Below, piece by piece: positions 57,630 to 64,000 of a stretch of 64,000 nt of DNA. Both the position numbers and the translations under genes were made by a program. Below the pieces are notes generated by a model. The model made no database searches. It had not been told where the DNA came from and was given only the letters and a program-made list of their open reading frames with translations. The DNA comes from Heterostelium multicystogenum. Lineage: Eukaryota > Evosea > Eumycetozoa > Acytosteliales > Acytosteliaceae. How positions within the stretch are numbered: position 1 is the first letter of the stretch; every line of letters begins with the position of its first letter. The stretch lies in assembly GCA_003667245.1 (NCBI GenBank), contig RCNN01000108.1, positions 18,728 through 82,727 on the forward strand, given 5' to 3'.

Positions 57630-60600
57630 CAACAGCTACTATAGAACCAACACAAATAACAGCAGCAGAAGAAATAGTTTTTATAAAAGATTCCAATACT
57701 TTTAATAATAATAATAATAGTAGTAGTAATAATAATAATATAAATAGTAATAGTAATAATAGTATTATTTGTAAAAGTAATAGTTGTATCAAAAAACAAC
57801 GACCAAATCAAACAAGAAATAATTATCTAAGTCTCAAACTGAGACCTTTAGTTTCAAAATTGACTATCTTTAAAAGAAGACGTACCTTTACAAACCCTAC
57901 AATCCCACCAAACATGATTGAATTCAAAAGTGGGCACATCTACAAGCTAGGAGGTGTCGGCATCTTCAAATACAGAAGAAAGTACTGGTTCGTTTTGACT
58001 CGTACCCATATTTTATACTATGCTTCTTCCGAAAAGGTAGGTTGGACAAGGAAAGAATCGGACCCAAAATTTATTTATATTAATTAACCCATCCATCCAT
58101 CCATTTCCAAATTCAACAGAAATCCAATCCAGTCGAATCCATTCCATTAACCGATATTAAAAATATCATTTTGCTACAAAAAGAACACGAAGTCATCCAG
58201 TCAACCTATGGATTTGTCATCGAATATACATCATCATCTTCATCACCAAACACCATCGCGTTTGGTGCTTCAGGTCTCACCCATCTCGGCGCTCGCCGAT
58301 TGGGTGATCAAAATCGATGGAATCACTCATCCCGATTTCCGTTCGTTCTTGGCCCAACCAGACCGCAAGCTTCTGCTCAAGATTCTGTTTAAGAATAATA
58401 TCAAGGGTGGTATTATAAAGTCATCGGACGACGAAGAATGGGACTACAATGCAATTGGCTCGCTGTCTACGATTGTTGGAACAACTGCAAGCGGAGAGAA
58501 AATCGATTATCACTGGGACGGTGAGTGGCTTCGCAGCTCCAACCACTATGCTTCCATTGGAACTGGTCGATTCAATGGAGTCTATCTTGCGTGGTATTTA
58601 AGCGGCGTTGATATTAAGTCGCCCAACACAACTACTGTGCGTCCTGACATCACCTATTTCTGGGACGAGAAGGAGAAAGAATACATATCAGATCGCAAGG
58701 AATTCACATTCAAATGGACACGTCATTTCCTGGCCTCAAAATATGGTACAGGAGAGTGGATCGTCGAGGGTCATGTGCCACAGCCAGTGGTAATGTTCCT
58801 CCAGCTCATCAAATACAAAAGAAAAGGAGGTGAAATCAATCCTTTCCCAAGCAGCAACAGCAATCTCATCACTAGCGACAGCAATAGCGCTGAGAAGATA
58901 CAGATCAACGTAAACGAAGCAAATATTAGACTTTCTCTGCCAGGCAATACAAATGAGACAGTTGCTGATACAGTCAATCTTCCTCAATATATTAAGGGTG
59001 AAGGATTCCTCAATGTATCGCGTGTTTTGTTTGGACAAGCTTCATTGGACTCGCCAGCCGCCCCACCACAACCTAGTATTCCACCCTCTATTCTTTCGCC
59101 TCACGAGAGCTCCAATGAAGACGAAGATACTTCCACACTCAGCAGCTCACTCGACTCTAACAGCTCAGCTGAGAGCAACCATCAGGAAGCAAGTGAGCCC
59201 GCCACTCTCCATCTCTCGGAGAGTCAACAAACCAAAGCTATCGAGTCAAGCCTCGAGAAGATGACAACTACACTTGAGTTTGAGGGTCAATATATTAGTA
59301 TAAACTTGGCAACATCGAACGATGCCCAGCAACAGCAGAATAACGTCGAAGTAGAACAGCAAGACAAGGCTGGAGAGGATGAGCCACCTATCAATATCAA
59401 TTTAGAGAATGAGCTATCAAAGAGTAGAAGAGATACATTGAAGATTTTGAATGATACCATTTTTGAATCTAAAAAGATACAGAGCAGATCATCTTTACTG
59501 GAAATTCAAAAGATATTCGATGCTCCACCTGTTGCCAAGCAAGACAACGATGTAGAGCTCGTCGAAGTAGACGCACCATTGACGACAACAATCAAGGTAG
59601 ATGATGAGCTGATACAAATAGACCAAGACAATAGACCAGTGGACCCATTACCTGATTCGACAAGCGAAGAAAGAGAAGAAGATTCTGATGAGCTCTCTGA
59701 ATCGACCTCAACAGTCTCAAGCGACTCTGCTTCGACCAACACCGAGCTCAGAGTCAGTGATAGCAACAATCATACCCCACATCGACAGTCTTCAGCCTCC
59801 CCAACTACAATATCGTTCACCGAACTACGTAATTCACTTACACCAACTAAGGACATATTAGTTGATAGTTTCTCATTGTACAGTTTATCATCGTCACCCA
59901 ACAGCATATTGCTGTCGCCAAGATCCAACTTCCCAAGCACACCACTTGGCTCAGTCATTGGTCCAACACCAAACGACCAGATATACAAGTCGAAGCGTAA
60001 GCCACTTGTCAAGTCTTCCTCTAGCGACCATGTCGTGTCGGTCGTTGACAACATTGCATCTTCCAAGCAGATTAGACAGACGTTCTGTCTTGCGTGTAAC
60101 CAGCCCATCTACGGCCACATGATCATTGCTCTCGGCAGCAGCTACCACCGAGACTGCTTCAAATGTCACAAGTGTCGCCAGGAGCTTGGTACCAAGACAT
60201 TCTATCGTCAAGGTTTAATAAGCTCAGATAGTAACAATAACAATAACAACGTATCAACCAGCACAACTACAAACAATGGTCACGTTTCACCATTGCTATT
60301 TAGATTTATTATCAGCATCGAATGACTCGTTTTCGTTATCTTCAAGCTCAAACAGCTCACCAATGTTAAGTTCGACATCAACTGCATCACCTTCGACCAA
60401 ACAACTACTGCCCAAATATCTTTGTGAAACATGCTTCAACGATGTATGTCCAGTTTGTCCGTCTTGCAATGCCAATGTTATGTATAGATGTGTCAATGCA
60501 CTCGGTAAGAAGTGGCACATAGATCATTTCACTTGCAAAGAATGTAGCCAAGCATTAGTTGGTCAAAGTTTCTTTGAGGTCGATGGACAACCATATTGCA

Positions 60601-60740
60601 TTGCCGATTACAACAGATTATTTAACATCAACAATAACATCAACAATAATAATAATAATAACAACAACAACACCAACAACAATGACAATTGTATTATAAA
60701 TCATAATAATTATACTAATGATACATCAGTGTTATCATAA
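57630..60740 (+). CDS. PH and LIM domain protein with an unrecognised middle domain
   Basis: A cytoskeletal or signalling adaptor by domain content. The frame is open from a TTTCAG acceptor at 57629; the first in-frame ATG is at 57914. PH domain: SGHIYKLGGVGIFKYRRKYW, FVLTRTHILYYASSEK, intron 58037-58119, then KSNPVESIPLTDIKNIILL and, after a frame shift near 58290, LADWVIKIDGI (last helix). A beta-rich block with Trp and Tyr follows (YHWDGEWLRSSNHYASIGTG, FNGVYLAWYLSGVDI, FKWTRHFLASKYGTGEWIVE, QPVVMFLQLIKYKR) that I do not recognise. An acidic Ser-rich linker leads to LIM1 (CLACNQPIYG...YHRDCFKCHKC), whose second finger is split by a Ser/Asn insert before YLCETC, then LIM2 (CPSCNANV...WHIDHFTCKEC...YCIADY). 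Another frame shift lies near 60300. Confidence 0.82.
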
Positions 60741-61654
60741 CAAACCAAACCAAATAACCAACAACCAAACAAACACCCTTATTTAATTCCAAATATATAT
60801 AATAATATTATAATTTAAATCATGTAAATAAATGATATTGATATCAAACAACATTATTTAATCATCAATCAAATCTACATGTAAATTAGTATCGATTTAT
60901 ATAAAGTCGGAATTACAAATATTAATTATTATTAGTATTATTACTTAAAATATAATAATGTGCATAAGGCAATGTAATTTGATTAATTAACCCCTCTTCA
61001 GAATGAATAATATTATACAATGAAATAGTTGATCATTTAAACACAAGTTCATCTGTTGTAGTAACACGTTCAAAACTAATCTGATCTATAGATATTTGAA
61101 AATCCACCTCTGTGTGAGTGTATTGATGTATGGGATTTGGTTTGGAATACATAACTAATAATTATCACATCACACACACTACTTTTCTAATATGTGCATA
61201 TGAATTGTCAATTAAGATATCTTCATCATATGTATGTTAGGTTATCTAATGTTTAAAGGGATGTATCCTTAACATTGAACAACAAAAGATCATTGAATCA
61301 TATAGTAGTAATTATAATGAAGGAATAGTACTTACTAGCTTACTCAACTCAACCCTACTTTTATGAAAACAAATATACAATGAAATATAAGAATGAATGG
61401 TCTTCCTTTCTTGCACCTACTCCAGGATGAGTAGATACAAATGAAATGATAAATCATCCTATACACCATGGTGTTTAATATAATCTCATCATTATTATAA
61501 TTATCATTGTTCAATATTTATTCATAAACATTTAATCAAATCATTTGATTATTTGATATAATTTAATAAAGAAGTAGCTAACTTGTTTAATAATATAATT
61601 ATAATTACTATTATTACTATTACAAGTATTTTTAAAGATAAAATATAATATATA
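60741..61654. other. Intergenic
   Basis: 3' flank of the PH-LIM gene and 5' flank of the small secreted gene. AT-rich, no gene or clear repeat seen. Confidence 0.6.
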
Positions 61655-62616
61655 ATGAGAATACTAAACTTATTGGTAGTTTCTACATTACTACTAATTG
61701 TATGTTTAAATGTAGCATCTGCCTACAATAAAGAGAAATTCAGGCCATTGCAGATAAATTGAATGCTAGGGTAAGAGATACTCAGATCAATTTAATTAAT
61801 TTCCCAATAAACTAAAACGGTATTTCTAAATATATAATAATAATAATAGTTACAATCAGCAGCTACACAAGAAATTCCACAGTTGTCTGAGGAAGAACTC
61901 AGAGAAGAAAGATGGAATTTGAAGGCTAAGCTCTTCCAAGAGAAATTAAAACTGTAAGAATTATTTACCAATTAATGAAATCCAATGGATGGTTGTCAAA
62001 TAAAATCACCAAATCTATTCTAACTGGTGAACCAGAGGCCGGTATTGCTATTGATTCCATCTTTGGTTTGGGTCTTTGGAATTATCTTTTCGGAGGTGGA
62101 CGTAAGTGTTGAAATGAATTATATATCACAAGAAAACAACCCTAACTAAATTCTAACACCTGTTATAAGGTGGTGAGACTACTTTTGATGAAAAATGGTT
62201 TCTCTGGTGGTTTCAGAGCCCCAGGTCATGGTGCTGGTCTCCTCTCTGGTATTTGGGGTGCATCCAATCCCTATGCTCAATTCCACTTCTCAATTGGGTG
62301 CTTACACTGCAATTACAACTCCACAGACCATTGCTACAATTGCCACTTTGACTGGTGTCTACACTGTTCGTACTTCATTGAACCCAACCCAAGTTGCAAC
62401 TATTTTCAGTCCATCAAATCCAGGAACTATCAACGGTATCGACTCTAGAACTGCCGCTCCAACTGCTCGCCCCAACTCTTAACCCAACTATATTCAACTC
62501 GGTTGGAGGCTTGAATACATTTCAACTCTGTTGGAGGTTTGAACACATTTAACTCGGTTGGAGGTATCCCACTGTCAGGAACTCCAATCCTCGATCCAGG
62601 ACAAAGATTGAAATAA
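61655..62616 (+). CDS. Small secreted protein with C-terminal FNSVGGLNT repeats
   Basis: Residues 1-24 (MRILNLLVVSTLLLIVCLNV...) are a signal peptide. Further segments, joined across introns and small frame shifts, read EIQAIADKLNAR (near 61740), ATQEIPQLSEEELREERWNL (61863-61925), WLSNKITKSILTGEPEAGIA and SIFGLGLWNYLFGGG (61985-62100), GHGAGLLSGIWGASNPYAQ and LGAYTAITTPQTIATIATL (62225-62340). The end has three copies of FNSVGG(L/I)(N/P) and finishes LSGTPILDPGQRLK. Introns fit at 61771-61852 and 62102-62170. The glycine-rich, aromatic middle suggests a compact beta structure. I do not recognise the family. At least three frame changes are needed. Confidence 0.6.
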
Positions 62617-62938
62617 GAAAAAATAATCAGACCCAATCACAAAATCTAAATTAGGTCAGCCTTCTAAAACACATAAAAATCATATAAATAAAAAAAATAT
62701 ATTTTAACATACTCGCTTTGTTCTTCTTCTTTTGGAAACTTGTATTTTATTGATTGATGGGAATTGTCCATCTTCGGGAAGCCTCCAATCATCAATTTTT
62801 ATATTTTTCACAAAAAATCTGAAAAGTTAACAGAAACTAGCCTCTGTTTTTATGATGTGTGCATCACACCTTCCAATTTTATCTGATCATTTTAGTTAGT
62901 TTATTCTTTAAAGCTAACTATATATATATAATAACACA
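62617..62938. other. Intergenic
   Basis: Short AT-rich gap between the secreted repeat protein and the S28 peptidase. Nothing recognised. Confidence 0.6.
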
Positions 62939-64000
62939 ATGTTCAAAAGCAGTGTTTTTAATCCTTTTGGTCATTTACTTGGCATCTGTGAGTGCTGTCA
63001 TCAATACTCCACTCTACAAACAAAGATTCGCCAAGCAACGTGAACTCTTACCACAACCAGCTTTAACAGCAAACCAAACCTATTGGTTCACCCAGGTAAG
63101 TAAATCATCGGCGATTCAACTTATTTCAAATTGAATCTAACAACCTTTTTCAAAACAACAAATTATTGTTTTATAATGATTAAATAGTTGGTTGATCACT
63201 TTGATCCAAACAATGACGAGACATTCCAACAACAATACCAAGTCATCGATAATTTCTTTGACGGTACTGGACCCATTTTCTTCTTCTTGGCAGGAGAAGC
63301 ACCAATGGGATTTTTCAATTTCCAAGAGGTCCAAAATCGGTCAACTGGGCTGACAAGTTCAATGCTTTATACGTTGTTTTTGGAACACAGATTCTACCGG
63401 TTCATCCAACCCAACAAACGACTTTTCATCACAGAATCTTAGATATCTCAACCTCTCAACAGGCACTTGCTGATGCTGCCAATTTCCTCACCTCATTCAA
63501 GGCCGAACGTGGACTTGAATCAACTCCAGTTGTTGTCTTTGGTTGCTCATATCTGGTGCACTCTCTGCATGGTTCCGTTTGAAGTACCCACAACTCGTAG
63601 TCGCTTCAGTCGCCCCATCTGGTCCAGTTTTTTGGCTCAACTTAACTACACTGGATACTACTCTCAATTCTCCAACTCTGCTGAACAATCATGTGTCCAA
63701 GCTGCTCAAGCGCTACTAACCAAATCATGGCTTTGACCACCTCCAAATCAGGACGTGATCAACTTGCCAAGACTTTCAGCTCATGCTCCAACTTGGAAAA
63801 CCCACGTGATCTCTAATATTTTCCTCTACACACTTACCGAAGCTTTGGGTTCAGCTGATCAAATGAACAACCCACCAACCTGGGGATTGAACACTACCTG
63901 TCAAACTCTCACTCAAAAACTCAGATCTTCTTGCAAACTGGGCAGAACTTGTCACTGGTGGTCAAACTGGATGTCAAGACTACTCATTGAAGTCATTCAT
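62939..64000 (+). CDS. Serine peptidase family S28 (lysosomal Pro-X carboxypeptidase-like), 3' end cut by window
   Basis: Alpha/beta-hydrolase that removes residues after proline. Exon 1 (62939-63095) encodes a signal peptide and the propeptide-like ELLPQPALTANQTYWFTQ; exon 2 starts at 63188 with LVDHFDPNNDETFQQQYQV, the family hallmark. Then IFFFLAGEAPMGFF, LEHRFYGSS-type sequence and a catalytic serine motif V-F-G-C-S-Y followed in the next frame by S-G-A-L-S-A-W. QLVVASVAPSGPV follows in another frame. Frame breaks occur near 62962, 63335, 63400 and 63553. The Asp and His of the triad would lie beyond the right edge. Expected in lysosomes or secreted. Confidence 0.87.

Overview
The window looks like nuclear DNA of a dictyostelid social amoeba. 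Intergenic DNA is very AT-rich and coding DNA is clearly richer in G+C. Introns are short (about 40-150 nt), AT-rich and mostly start GTAAGT or GTATGT. Proteins carry Asn, Gln, Ser and Thr runs, and several families are dictyostelid favourites: long Atg6, FNIP repeats, degenerate ankyrin repeats, CBM49-type cellulose-binding domains and a PTS2 citrate synthase. The species cannot be fixed from the sequence alone; homopolymer runs are milder than expected for D. discoideum, so another dictyostelid is likelier (inference). No virus, CRISPR array or bacterial operon was seen.

Layout. 0-3 kb: secreted proteins on the minus strand (two related Cys-rich genes, one cut by the window edge, and a CBM49 protein with a decayed relic nearby). 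3.6-9.1 kb: Atg6/Beclin and a peroxisomal citrate synthase (minus). 11.2-16.4 kb: Rab GDI, a TKL-like kinase (plus) and a membrane-anchored Cu/Zn superoxide dismutase (minus). 17-22.4 kb: a broken ankyrin-type gene, an ERG2/sigma-1 protein and a broken FNIP-repeat gene. 22.4-29 kb: a Fes1/HspBP1-like exchange factor head-to-head with an Hsp110, then an Asn-rich membrane protein. 29.5-30.6 kb: a tRNA-Leu(AAG) followed by poly(A)-ended, tRNA-like repeat units. 30.7-50.8 kb, all minus: mitochondrial RecA, a solitary NPC1 N-terminal domain protein, DHX33-like helicase, 14-3-3, a UPF0200-like kinase, RABL6, TBC1D22, RPP30 and two tandem metallophosphoesterases. 51.3-64 kb, all plus: a mitochondrial protein of unknown role, a 5 kb gene-poor stretch, a PH-LIM protein, a small secreted repeat protein and a truncated S28 serine peptidase.

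The genes are mostly independent housekeeping units. Themes that recur are membrane traffic and autophagy (Atg6, GDI, RABL6, TBC1D22, NPC1 domain), Hsp70 control (Fes1-like and Hsp110) and secreted or surface proteins at both ends.

Annotation caveat: well-conserved genes (citrate synthase, GDI, Hsp110, DHX33, SOD, RABL6, TBC1D22, S28) are broken by single-base shifts, often in short homopolymers, while the protein continues in another frame. This suggests a draft assembly with indel errors rather than many dead genes. Exon limits below come from splice-site and phase matching by eye.
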